Source: Ctenosaura bakeri (taxonomy: Eukaryota; Chordata; Lepidosauria; Squamata; Iguanidae). Taken from it: a DNA stretch of 64,000 bases. Location: positions 555,626 through 619,625 of the forward strand of contig CAOLHI010000488.1 of the NCBI GenBank assembly GCA_948474755.1, in the 5' to 3' direction. Made by a program: the position numbers and the translations under genes. The notes below the pieces were generated by a model that saw only the letters and a list, made by a program, of their open reading frames with translations, did no database searches and was not told where the DNA came from. Each line of letters begins with the position of its first letter. Within the stretch, counting starts at the first letter, position 1. Positions 46,544 through 56,112 of the stretch are shown here, one piece after another.

Positions 46544-46981
46544 GACCAGTTGCTATGGAGACAAGGCCCAGCAGCAAGAAGGGCAGTGTATTCCCTTAGA
46601 AACCAAACCTTTGTTATGTTAACAACTCTGAATACAGATTGCATTGCGGAATATGAGGATAAGTTACAGGTATTGGAATAGGCTGGTTACTGTGAAGAAG
46701 AGGCCTAGCAGCAAGGAGGAGGACAGCATATTCCCTCAGGAACCCAACCTCTGTATGATAACAACTCTGAATATAGACTGGATTGGGGACTACAGAGAAA
46801 AGTTACAGATACTAGACAATGCAGTTTGGGAAATTACAGACATAGGATCTCAAATCTGTGTATTTCACCCACATCTAAGTCCTAAGCTAAGCTAAGGTAA
46901 TTCCTAAGGTATTTCTAACAAGTGTTACCAATGAGAAAATAAAATCCAGGGCAATGCCAGGTAAATACACTAGTATGTATA

Positions 46982-47029
46982 TAAATTCCATTGATTTTAT
47001 GGGTCTACTCAAGTTGAGGCTACCAATAC
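46982..47029. repeat. Half of a palindromic ATGGGTCTACTC-type repeat
   Basis: TTCCATTGATTTTATGGGTC followed by TACTCAAGTTGAGGCTACCA; related to the repeats at 47242-47356 and 51455-51494. Confidence 0.4.
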
Positions 47030-47133
47030 AATTCAAGTTGTGTGTATGTGTGTCTTTATAGCACATATGGTACACATACAGAAATATTTATAAAGATAAT
47101 ATTTGAATGGGTGTAGATCATGTCTGTATGCTA

Positions 47134-47134
<1 letters not shown>

Positions 47135-47183
<49 letters not shown>

Positions 47184-47205
47184 ACACACACACACACACA
47201 CACAT
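47135..47205. repeat. Compound (TATC)n(CA)n microsatellite
   Basis: About twelve TATC units, followed by TA and about eleven CA units. Confidence 0.95.
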
Positions 47206-47241
47206 ACCTGTACATATTCTGTACACAAAATATATGTAGTC

Positions 47242-47356
47242 TAAATCCTGTTGTGAGTCCTGACTCCAGTAGACTCACCGAATGAATGGGATTTGCTTAT
47301 GTGTTGACTTGATTGAATGGGTCTTCTCTAGCTAGGACTAACCAATAGGATGACAG
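47242..47356. repeat. Palindromic interspersed repeat (GTCCTGACT..GCTAGGACT)
   Basis: Left half GAGTCCTGACTCCAGTAGAC and right half GGTCTTCTCTAGCTAGGACT are inverted copies around an AT-rich centre. Probably a non-autonomous DNA element; class not assigned. Confidence 0.5.
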
Positions 47357-47745
47357 CCTATGTGCGTATATAAACACACACACCTCCACAACTGGATCTA
47401 TCCAAGTAATGTGATGTATTCTGTTTGTCCGCAATCACCACTGCACCACTCAGGGATTTCTTGTTTCTCGTTCCTCTTTTTAAGCCAAGGCTACTTGTGT
47501 TGTTGCCGTCTTTGCAACAGTTAGTACTGCTAGCATCGCTTCTGTAACATCTTATCATCTGCTCTGTTGCACTGGGCAGATTTTTGACTTCTGTATTAGA
47601 GATGTAATTGTTCACTAATTTTCTTCTCGAAGGAACCAAAAGATAATTTCAGGAATTTTCTTCCTGCTGTGAGTGATTTGGGACTTATTCTGCACAAAAT
47701 TTGCATGCATTTTTTAAAAAACAGGAAGTAGCTTTTTCTGTTCAG

Positions 47746-47787
47746 GAAATAGTATTTTCTGCACAGAAGATACTATGCTGTTTCCTG
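47746..47787. repeat. Small hairpin in a repeat-like segment
   Basis: AGTATTTTCTG and CAGAAGATACT are complementary around CA. The surrounding 47690-47880 has repeated CTGCA..TTTCCTG words and may be an unrecognised MITE. Confidence 0.35.
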
Positions 47788-48269
47788 CAGACACACAAAA
47801 AAAATGATGTTTCCTGTTTACACACGGGGGAAGAAATCATATATGATTTTTCTGCAGATTCTTCTCATCAGAGTTTCTTGATGCTGGATAAACAATTTTT
47901 TTTTTAATATTTAATTTTTTTTAAAAAAATAAAGGTCAGAATCCTATTAGGGAGTTAGGAATGTATAAGTACTGTAGTTACAGTGCTATGTAGTGAAACC
48001 CATCTCTCTTCCCCCAATCCCCATTCAACAGGCAGCAGCCATTACGACTGGTGGAAGTCTCTTCCCCTATCAATGGGGAAGCAGCTAACTAATGTTCCTA
48101 CTCCCTCCTATGAGTGATTTCCAGTGCATCAGTGAAAGCAGGACCATGTTGCAATTCCCCCATGTCAGAGATCACTCCTGTGGTGGAAGGTGGGACCATC
48201 AAACAGCTGCTTCCTGATTGATAGGGGAACACAACCCCATCAATCGCTACTGCCCAGTGAGTGAGGTTG

Positions 48270-48369
48270 TGGACTTCTGGCAAGTGATGAGGGGCACCCC
48301 ACAGCAGCTGGTAGGAAAATTTTCGCTACAAGTCTTAGAAACTTGATTAAGAGGGATTTAAACTGAGTT
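48270..48369 (+). mobile_element. Isolated 100-bp inverted copy of CR1 ORF1 esterase tail
   Basis: On the plus strand it encodes SDEGHPTAAGRKIFATSLRN and LIKRDLN, then a stop, the same C-terminus as the antisense ORF1 fragment at 49246-49479. The two 100-bp blocks are reverse complements with one mismatch (the C of TTTTCGCTAC against T). Neighbouring bases on both sides are unrelated, so only these 100 bases were copied. Confidence 0.85.
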
Positions 48370-48653
48370 TCATAGTCCATACGTATCCCTTAAACTAGGA
48401 GTTGTGTAGGGATATGGAAGAGTCCGTAGTGCTTAACTCTAGGTTCTGTGTTTGCAACCACCCAACAAGTTTCTGGCCATTCTTTCTATCCTAGTCTCCA
48501 TCTGATATTGAAAAAGTGAAGCAGGTTTGAGAATTGCATTTGTCACATCTGATGTTTGGATTTCGCAACCAAGTAGAGGTTTGAATACGATACTCAGAGC
48601 ATCTACAGAAATGGACTGTAATCCATGAAAGCTCATGATAAAATAATTTCTTT

Positions 48654-48855
48654 GGGTCTTTTGGCACTACACTGTTATAGTGCTATTATTCCATTTTCAA
48701 CATCCTGTGGAATTCTGGGGTTTGCAGTTTATTGAGGCCAAAGAGCTCTCTGACTTAGAATTCTAAAGGCCCCTCCCTCAACTGCAAACCCCAGGATTCC
48801 ATAGGATGTTGAAAGTGGAATAAAGGCGCTATAACAGTGTAGTGTGGAAAGGCCC
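48654..48855. mobile_element. Palindromic hAT-like MITE, copy 8 (long form)
   Basis: GGGTCTTTTGGCACTACACT to GTGTAGTGTGGAAAGGCCC, with complete arms and central AAGAGCTCTCTGACTTAG. It abuts the 3' end of an antisense CR1. Confidence 0.8.
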
Positions 48856-49800
48856 TTAGAATTACAGAATCATAGCACTGTAAGAGACCACAGAGGCCAA
48901 TCTAGTCCAACCCCCCTACCAAACATTCCCAACAGATGGCCATCCAGCTTCTGTTTAAAAACCTCCAAAGAAGACGACTCCACCACACTCCAAGGTAGCA
49001 TATTCCACTGTTAAACTGTTCTTGCCATCAGAAGTTCTCCTTGGTATTTAGATAGAATCTCTTTTCCTGAAATTTGAAGTGTAGTGACATCTGAGACAAT
49101 AGGTCACTCCCCCTAGCTGCTTATTTAAGTTTTTTTTTCCCCTCCCACTGTTGGTTCCTGTTCTCTTCCTCCGATAAGTTTTTGGCTATCATCTCCAGCA
49201 CTTGATGAATTCCTGCCCTCAAGAATACTGTCTCCTTCCCCCCATAACTCAGTTTAAATCCCTCTTAATCAAGTTTCTAAGACTTGTAGCAAAAATTTTC
49301 CTACCAGCTGCTGTGGGGTGCCCCTCATCACTTGCCAGAAGTCCAACTTCATGAAGCCATGGACCATGATCAAAGAATCCAAATTGTTCCTGGTGGCACC
49401 ATCTGCAGAGCAAGTTGTTTGCCTCCACTATTTTTCTCTCCCTTGCTGGACAGTGTTGATCAATTGCGAGATGAATCAAAATGACAACCTGTGCATTAAG
49501 ATCCTGCAGCTTCTTACCCAGAGTCTTGTAATCTTTTATGATATCTTGAAGGCATGCTTTGAGGTGGCATTGTTTCCCACATGGACCAAAAGGAAGAGGT
49601 AACAGTCACTGGACTTGACCAGTTTTGTCAGCTGCTGTGTTACATCATGAATTTTTGCCCCAGGGAGACAACACACCTCACGAGACATCCTATCAGAATC
49701 ACAAAACAGTGCTTTTGTCCCCCTCAACCACAGAACACCATTCTTAATTCTTCTTATTGCACTCTCCTACTTCTACTATTGTTCTGGCCAAAGTAAGAAT
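48856..49800 (-). mobile_element. Internally deleted CR1 LINE: ORF1 esterase and 3' end
   Basis: Minus-strand CR1 lacking nearly all of ORF2. The 3' end (ATCATAGCACTGTAAGAGAC, CCCAACAGATGGCCATCC) lies at 48856-49079. At 49740-49249 lies an ORF1 esterase-like (SGNH) domain in two frames: SREVCCLPGAKIHDV and LLVHVGNNATS (49727-49536), then ANNLLCRWCHQEQFGFFDHG and TAAGRKIFA to the stop at 49249. CR1-group ORF1 proteins are known to carry an esterase domain; the GxND block here reads GNNA. A frameshift near 49500 inactivates it. The inter-ORF spacer is at 49080-49245. Confidence 0.7.
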
Positions 49801-51454
49801 ACTTATTTAAAACTAGATTGAGCAGATTCTGACTTTGATTTTTATGCCAAAAAGAAAATATTTCTTGCTAATCCAGCTAGATGACTAGTGATATTTATTT
49901 ATTGTCTCATTCCTAGTCTATATGTATAAGACGTTGACTTCTTCAGGTATGACAGACCTTTGAGGTACAAACACTTTTGATTCAGTCATCTTGTACTTCA
50001 GTAGAGTTTATGTTGCTCATGTGCATTATCTAGTTAAAATAACAGTCGTTCAGCCATGTGCAATCCAATTAGTTACAATGTCCTGTCCCTTCCAACACAT
50101 TATCAACATCGTGTGGCACAGACTGCTATCTACCTACTGTTCCATATGATGTCTCCCACATTTTACAAGAGTATGCTTGTAAGGACATCTGATTCCTCCA
50201 TCCTTGGGGTTACAATAATCAACTAATATTGGATACTTTGTTGCAATTACAGCCAAGCTTAGCGAAAATATACAGAATCTACTTCTTCAGTAGTTAAAAT
50301 ATATTGGTTCAATACACACCCAACAGACCTAACACATTTCCCATGGCAGCGGCTACATGTCCTGACATCCTAACCCATACAATTTATAATTTATACTGGG
50401 CTTGACCTAGGTGGCCTTTCTGGTTCCATCTCTAAGATTCTGTGGTTCCCATGGCCATCTAAACCTGTCCAAATAAGAATGGCATGATAACTTATTATGC
50501 CAAGGGGAAGACCATGGTGCTTCTTTACCTTTAGGAATATCTGAGGTTACGTGCTGCCAGCAGAACTGGACAAACATACTATAGATGTTGCTTAATGTTT
50601 CCAATCACAGGTCACAAGCTCTGGGCTTCATGATCTTGGTTGGGCATTTTATCAGAACTGAATGTGAACTACAGAGTTGTACTCCCCCAGCATCAATCCA
50701 TACACTCTTCGGTGCAAATGTGGAAGATCCCTAAGGACAACTTCTCTCTCTGAGGCTAGTTGGCTATGTATGAAGAAGTCTCCTTTAAATGATTTCAGTG
50801 TGAGTCCCAGTGCTGTGCAATGTGCCTCAAATTAAGCATTCTGCAAATATCCTTCTACTACTTGCCATTTTGGGCACAGCATTTTTCTATAAAAACTGCT
50901 ACTGCCACTGATTTTTTTTAATGGGTACCTGAAGGGCCTTAACTTTCTTGCATCTATGCATTCAGATGCAGTCCAAAGCAGGGAACATATTTCCTCTATT
51001 TACACCCATGGCCTGATTTCCTACTTGCCGTGGATAATAGCAATACGATATATTGTGTCTGAGTGCAACATTATCCCCTTGGGCAATGCAGTTAACAAGT
51101 TGTTGTAACCATCTGAATAGCAAATGTAATGGCCAGCGGACAGGGGCAAAGCAAGAAACTTGGTTACATAGACAGCCACAGGGAACTCACACTTACTTTG
51201 GTACAGTTTTCAGGATTTTATGTGCTGGCATAAATATGGAGGAACAGATGGGGGCTGTTGGTATCTTAAACGTGTGTAAGTTTCCCAGCAGAAGCAGTTT
51301 GTCCAAGGCAGAACAACCATAATCAGTTCAAGGTGACAAAAGTTGAATTGTGCATGTGGTACTGTTGTGTACTATACACAATTCACATGGGACACCGTGC
51401 ATGTTTATTCACTGATGTGCATTTTTGTGCACTGAGGCATAAGCCTATATACTG
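49801..51454. other. Intergenic stretch without recognised genes
   Basis: No exon, SINE, CR1 or MITE signature seen. Confidence 0.35.
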
Positions 51455-51494
51455 TTATTAGTCCTGACTAGAGTAGACACATTCAATTAATGGA
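51455..51494. repeat. Half of a palindromic GTCCTGACTAGAGTAGAC repeat
   Basis: ATTAGTCCTGACTAGAGTAG followed by ACACATTCAATTAATGGA, corresponding to the left half of 47242-47356. Confidence 0.45.
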
Positions 51495-51806
51495 GGAGGA
51501 AAAAAAAATTCTGTCCACATTTGAAATCTACGTTGTTCAGGTAGCAGACAGCCGACTATACACACACAGAAATACAAATACAAATACACACACATCTGTG
51601 GTCAGAAATGTTCATGTATGCTGCAGGTGCAGATGAGCAAACCTTATTCTGTGTTCACTTCATAGGTGGCTCATTTTAATAACATAAAATGGTAACTATT
51701 GAATGAAGTGGAAAGTCTGTATGCCATGAAATATGAATCCGACTTCCTCTTCAGACACCCAGTCCACTTGCTTTCCCCTCTTTTTTTTCTGTTTTTGTTT
51801 GTTCGT

Positions 51807-51838
51807 TTGTTTTAAGTGGTTTGTTTGTTTTAAGTGGT
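51807..51838. repeat. Direct duplication of TTGTTTTAAGTGGT
   Basis: Occurs at about 51807-51820 and 51825-51838 within a T/G-rich (GTTT)n stretch. Confidence 0.75.
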
Positions 51839-51956
51839 TCCTTCAATCCAAGCCTGCATTCTAGGAGACTCCCAGAGTTTCCATACTGTGTATAGAAACA
51901 ACCTGGTGTGAATATTTATCCATCCAATCCAGCACCAAGGTAACATAATCCTGTAG

Positions 51957-52352
51957 TCATAGAATCATATAGCTGGAAGACACTACAAGGGCCATTGAGT
52001 CCAACTCTTTGCCATGCAGGAAAACACCATTAACACATTCCTAACAGATGGCCATCCAGTCTCTCTTTAAACACCTCCAAAGAGAGAGACTCCATCACAC
52101 TTTGAGGCAGTGCATTCCACTATTGAACTGCTTTTACCGTCAGAAAGTTCTTCTTAATGTTTAGACGGAATTTATTTTCCTGAAGTTTGAAGCCATTGCT
52201 CCACTGTGTCCTAGTCTCTAGGCTCCATCCTCCATATGACATCCCTTCAAATATTTAAATTTAGCTATCACATCACCTCTTAACCTTCTATTCTCCAGAC
52301 TAAACATTCCTAGCTGCTTAGGTTGTTCCTCATAGGGCATAGTTTCCAGGTC
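51957..52352 (-). mobile_element. CR1 LINE 3' end (antisense)
   Basis: Plus strand begins GTCATAGAATCATATAGCTG, the complement of the CR1 tail, followed by the complement of the RT C-terminus. The minus frame contains [20 protein letters not shown] and [12 protein letters not shown]. 5'-truncated near 52352. Confidence 0.8.
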
Positions 52353-52557
52353 ACAGAACCCATTTCTTTCAATAGGAAGCTGAATAAAACAGTGGTATAC
52401 ATTCAAAAGGCTACAGAGTGATATGTGAATTCCACCTCTGCATTCAGCCAGCTAGTTGGTATGTGACAGCCACTACAGGTAGTGCTCAGAAGAAAAAAGA
52501 TAATGTCACATACACACACGCAAACACAGACACAACTGCAACACATGCTCAGAACAT

Positions 52558-52670
52558 ACACTTATCAAGACTTGACCATCCAGGCGGCTGGACTAACATT
52601 GGTATATGTGTGAATTGTGTGTGGAAATATGTACCTGACGGGACTATTATCCTTTATCCACAATAACCTT
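52558..52670. repeat. Direct repeat unit A (partner at 54712-54824)
   Basis: Shares with 54712-54824, in the same orientation: ACACTTATCAAG, GACTAACATTG, TGAATTGTGTGTGGAAATAT and ATTATCCT..ATCCAC. About 80 percent identity by eye with small indels. Confidence 0.65.
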
Positions 52671-53026
52671 TGATATTCAACCATGGAATAAAGAGATGAT
52701 ATAGACAGTTGGGTTAACTAAAGGCCACTTTATTTATTTTATATTTTTATTTAAAATCACATTTGCCTGAAAGATTAAAAAAAGGGGGGTCCAGCTGATG
52801 CCATAGTCATTCTGTGACAGCATGGGAGATAACACCTCAGCTCCCTTGGCAATCCAAATTGTTTGGTTGCTCCCTAGTCCAGCATTTTGGAAAGTAACCA
52901 AGGAAACCCTCACATAAGCCGCAAGGCCCTAAAATGAGAGCCTTATTTCCAGGTTACTTTCAAGGGTAGCCTCTTCTCTTCACCTTGTGGGATGCAGGGC
53001 CCTAAAGAAGGATTCCAGAGCCCTAC

Positions 53027-53600
53027 CTGTCATGGGCTTCCAGGACCTAGACTCAGACTCAGACTCTGAGGCAGCAGAACGTGCTCTGAGCCGTGACACA
53101 GAAATTGCTGCAGCAGAACCTACAGAGCAGATAGTACAGCCACCCGCCACAGGGACAGAAGTGTCAGCCCCAGCAGGGAGCCCTGCTCACTTTGATACAA
53201 AGAATGATCTAGCCGTACCTACCTTCACCCAGTGTAGACACCAAAAGGGTCTCCTGAATCACTCCCAGTGAATTTATGCCAAGCACCAATTAATCAGCCA
53301 CCAGCTGTGCTGACCCTGGAGCCTATAAGAACTGAGCCTTTCCCCTCTAGCCTTTGTTAGCAATCAATAGACCATTTCTCCTGTGCATGCTTCTGTTTGC
53401 TTCCCTTGCCTGTGTTTCTGCCTTTGACTTGTGTTTGTTTTTGCCTGCCTCTGATTTGTGGACATTGTTGGGACTTTTATTGTTTTGCATTTGCAAAGTT
53501 GTTTCCTTTCTTCAGTAAACTGACCTCTTAAGTTAATGCTGAGTTTCTGACCTGTGTTTGTTATCAGCTTCTCCTGATTGCCAGCGCAGACCAAACTCAG
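53027..53600 (+). mobile_element. Possible LTR (Gypsy-like)
   Basis: Begins TGTCATGGGCTTCCAGGACC. A TATA-like GAGCCTATAAGAACTGAGCC lies near 53318-53337, and TTCAGTAAACTGACCTC near 53512-53528 could serve as a degenerate poly(A) region. This U3-R-U5-like layout suggests an LTR. No matching second LTR, primer site or gag/pol was recognised, and the acidic frame at 52987-53271 may just be LTR sequence. Confidence 0.35.
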
Positions 53601-53654
53601 ACACTATCCTATACCAAAAGGGGCAAGTGATCACCAAAGTCTTATTCTCTCCCA

Positions 53655-54270
53655 TTACCTGCCAAAGAAAAGGGGCAAGTGTCTGCTTTTACCCACCAGA
53701 CCAGCCAACATGGCCTTCACCCTCTTTTTCAAATCATCCAGGGACAACTGATTACCATGCTCAGACATGTGCATTCCATCTGCTTGGTAGATCTGTGACC
53801 ATTGAAAAAAATATGCCATGATGAGTTTTAAAATGGCACAACCCTCTATGCACAGCATTCCAAACCTCATTATTTACTATTATTCTAAAATGATCAATAC
53901 GTTTGAGTTCTCCAGCCCCCTGCTCCCACTTGCTGGGGTAGCATTGCAGAAAACTGTAAGGAAATCTCAGGCCAACAACATCTAATAATATGAAAATCAT
54001 GCAATCTTGTAGAACAAGGGCCTTGCTCTTTAACAGACCCAGGCTGTTCGCCCAAAGATGAATGACCAAAATGTCAGATGGAGGCCCGTGGCTCTCCCAA
54101 AACAACAAGGGCAACAGGTCACTCCACTGCAGGCCTCTCCCAAACACTCCACTGTGGCACAATTACTCAGCCCAAGCCGAATCCCAACGTGACAATTTCA
54201 GGCCTGGTGCTTTGCCTGGAAGACCATGTTGTGCCCACAAATCAAGACCTGTTGTCTTGCCACACTGGAC
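53655..54270 (-). pseudogene. SGNH/GDSL hydrolase-like domain from a mobile element, degraded
   Basis: Minus-strand remnant in two frames. The first (54162-53761) has GLQWSDLLPLLFWES and ILVIHLWANSLGLLKSKAL, corresponding to the block III region of SGNH hydrolases, where G-x-N-D here reads W-A-N-S. After a frameshift near the A-run at 53804-53810, frame 53870-53655 has QIYQADGMHMSEHGNQLSL, keeping the D-x-x-H of block V. It is unlike the CR1 ORF1 esterase at 49.2-49.7 kb. Similar domains are known, from memory, in tyrosine-recombinase (DIRS/Ngaro-type) retroelements of vertebrates; no recombinase or RT was seen next to it, so the source element is an inference. Confidence 0.55.
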
Positions 54271-54337
54271 CTAAAAATCTACAGTAAAAACACAGAAACA
54301 GAAGCAAGTTAGTCAAAACAATATAATCAAACTTTCA

Positions 54338-54597
54338 GGGGATGCTGTTCCCTCTGAGAAATGTGCCCACACTTTGGGCTTGGGACAGAATGTCATGTGA
54401 CCAGTAAGTTGTAAGTTTTCTGGATGGATGGATGTGTTGTGTTACTGAACCAAGTGCACCAAGTCAGTCACTAAAAATATGCAAGTCTTGAGTTGAGTCG
54501 AGTCAGTGTGCAATTTTTGCAGAGTCAAGTCCAAGTTGAGTCACTTAAGTGACTTAAGTCTGACTTGAGTCCAAGTCAGTCGACTCGAGTCTACATG
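54338..54597. mobile_element. GACTTGAG-repeat DNA element, copy 2 (one end only)
   Basis: The complement of the left part of 15294-15600. Shares GTGCCCACACTTTG, TCATGTGACCA, GTGTTGTGTTACTGAACCAA and then the dense GAGTTGAGTCGAGTC / AAGTCTGACTTGAGTCC array, ending GTCGACTCGAGTCTACATGA. The interior and the other terminus are missing. Confidence 0.6.
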
Positions 54598-54711
54598 ACT
54601 TCTAAATGGCAGTGCTTCAAAGAATGCAGTAAGAGAGGCAGCATGAAACAACGATGCCTCAGAACTGGAGCTACAGATATAACTCTAAACATTGTCCAGG
54701 GCTTTGAGCAC

Positions 54712-54824
54712 ACACTTATCAAGGCTTGCCCATCTATAAGGCTAGACTAACATTGATATAGATATGAATTGTGTGTGGAAATATGCATGTACCATGAAGA
54801 TTATCCTCCATCCACACTGACCTT
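54712..54824. repeat. Direct repeat unit B (partner at 52558-52670)
   Basis: Same order of words as unit A, with AGGCTAGACTAACATTGATA and GAATTGTGTGTGGAAATATG. Either an old local duplication or two copies of an unnamed dispersed repeat. Confidence 0.65.
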
Positions 54825-56050
54825 TCTGTCAAAACCAGAAAGATAAGATGAATAAGTGCCCTGGAAGACTAATAGATTAATTGTACCATGAACTTAATTA
54901 CAATGAGAGCTAGGGAAAGATGCCCCACAAGCAGCATGGATTTGTACAAAGAAGTGCATCTCTATGTATGCACTATAGTTAAAATAGCTAAGGGGTCAGG
55001 TGAGATTTTTTAAATCTTTTATGCCCACAGTTGAACAGAGTATTAATCTATCATGCACACAAACACACAATGGGACTGGGGAAGAATTAAGCTACATACA
55101 GGGAAATATCTCTACCATTCCCTGTCATGATCTCTTCCAACCCATTCAATTAATTTTCTTGTCTACATGCATATTTCTTTTACATACATATAAATACCAC
55201 TTTGCGTCTCTGGGTGTGCATGTGTGTGTGTGTGTACATACACAAAACTTTCCTTATTCCAAGCCTCAGCTTCTCAGCTGCCTTCCAAAGAGAACAGACC
55301 ATCATCTAGATTTGTTTCCACTCTCTGCAATCTCTAGTCCAGCCTTGAAAAAAACTGTCCTTGACTTTTTCCCCATTTGGCCCATAGTAAGCCAACATTT
55401 GGAGAACAACTCCTGTCTCTCATTCTGGTCACCTACACAAGCCAATACTTTTCCTTTTTTTCTTCATGAAAATCTATTCCTTGGCAGGTTGATTGCCAGA
55501 TTTTGGCCAATAAAGTGCAGCATACCTTCCATCTTTTCTCTTCTCTATGGTTTTAAACTGCTCCCCCCAACAAAAGCCCAAATGCACAAAACACGCTAAA
55601 TAAACAGCTTTCTCAAAGTGAAATAGATGTCTCCTGATGACACTCAACAAAAAGCACCAGTGAAGAGGAAACAGTAGAATTTAAAGGAGTGACAGAGCAA
55701 TGACCCAACTATGGAGAATGAAAGCCTGCCTGAAGACTATCTTCAACACCAAAAACAAAAAGCAATAATGGCAGTATGTGATTTAATGTCTTGGGAAGCT
55801 AAGGGGGCTATTTGTTGTGTCTTGTTGACATTCTTTAAAACTTTACATTGTTTTTTCATATGGACAACAAAACAAAATAAAACCAAGCAAGTACAACATG
55901 GGAGGAAAGGTGAAAAGAGAGGATCTAGAGAGACATTATCATTACTAGAATCAGCAACAATAAATGACAGCACTTGTAATTTTTTGGTGCCCTTAAATAT
56001 GAGATGTGGACTGAAGTGGGATAGTCCTCCAGAATTACAGCACTGCTATT
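54825..56050. other. Intergenic stretch; a long open frame here is probably chance
   Basis: The plus frame 55000-55599 is open for 199 codons but starts at a non-descript ATT/ATG-poor site, is rich in Ser, Leu, Phe, His and Thr, spans a TG microsatellite (about 55217-55238) and has no domain. A short (A)n-rich run lies near 55867-55884. Confidence 0.4.
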
Positions 56051-56052
56051 CA

Positions 56053-56112
56053 ACTTTAACTATCATGGTTCAATCCCAGAGTTCCATGGGACAGAACCAT
56101 GACAGTTAAAGT
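56053..56112. mobile_element. Small palindromic MITE core (ACTTTAACT..AGTTAAAGT)
   Basis: ACTTTAACTATCATGGTTC at 56053-56071 is inverted at 56095-56112 (GAACCATGACAGTTAAAGT) around CCCAGAGTTCCATGG. This is the inner part of a MITE type common in lizards, as I know it. Confidence 0.5.

Noticed and set aside
47103..47285. Open frame with IYLS and TH repeats
   Set aside because: Translation of the (TATC)n and (CA)n microsatellites.
55000..55599. 199-codon open frame on the plus strand
   Set aside because: No recognisable domain, low-complexity composition, includes a TG microsatellite, and no splice or promoter context; probably chance.
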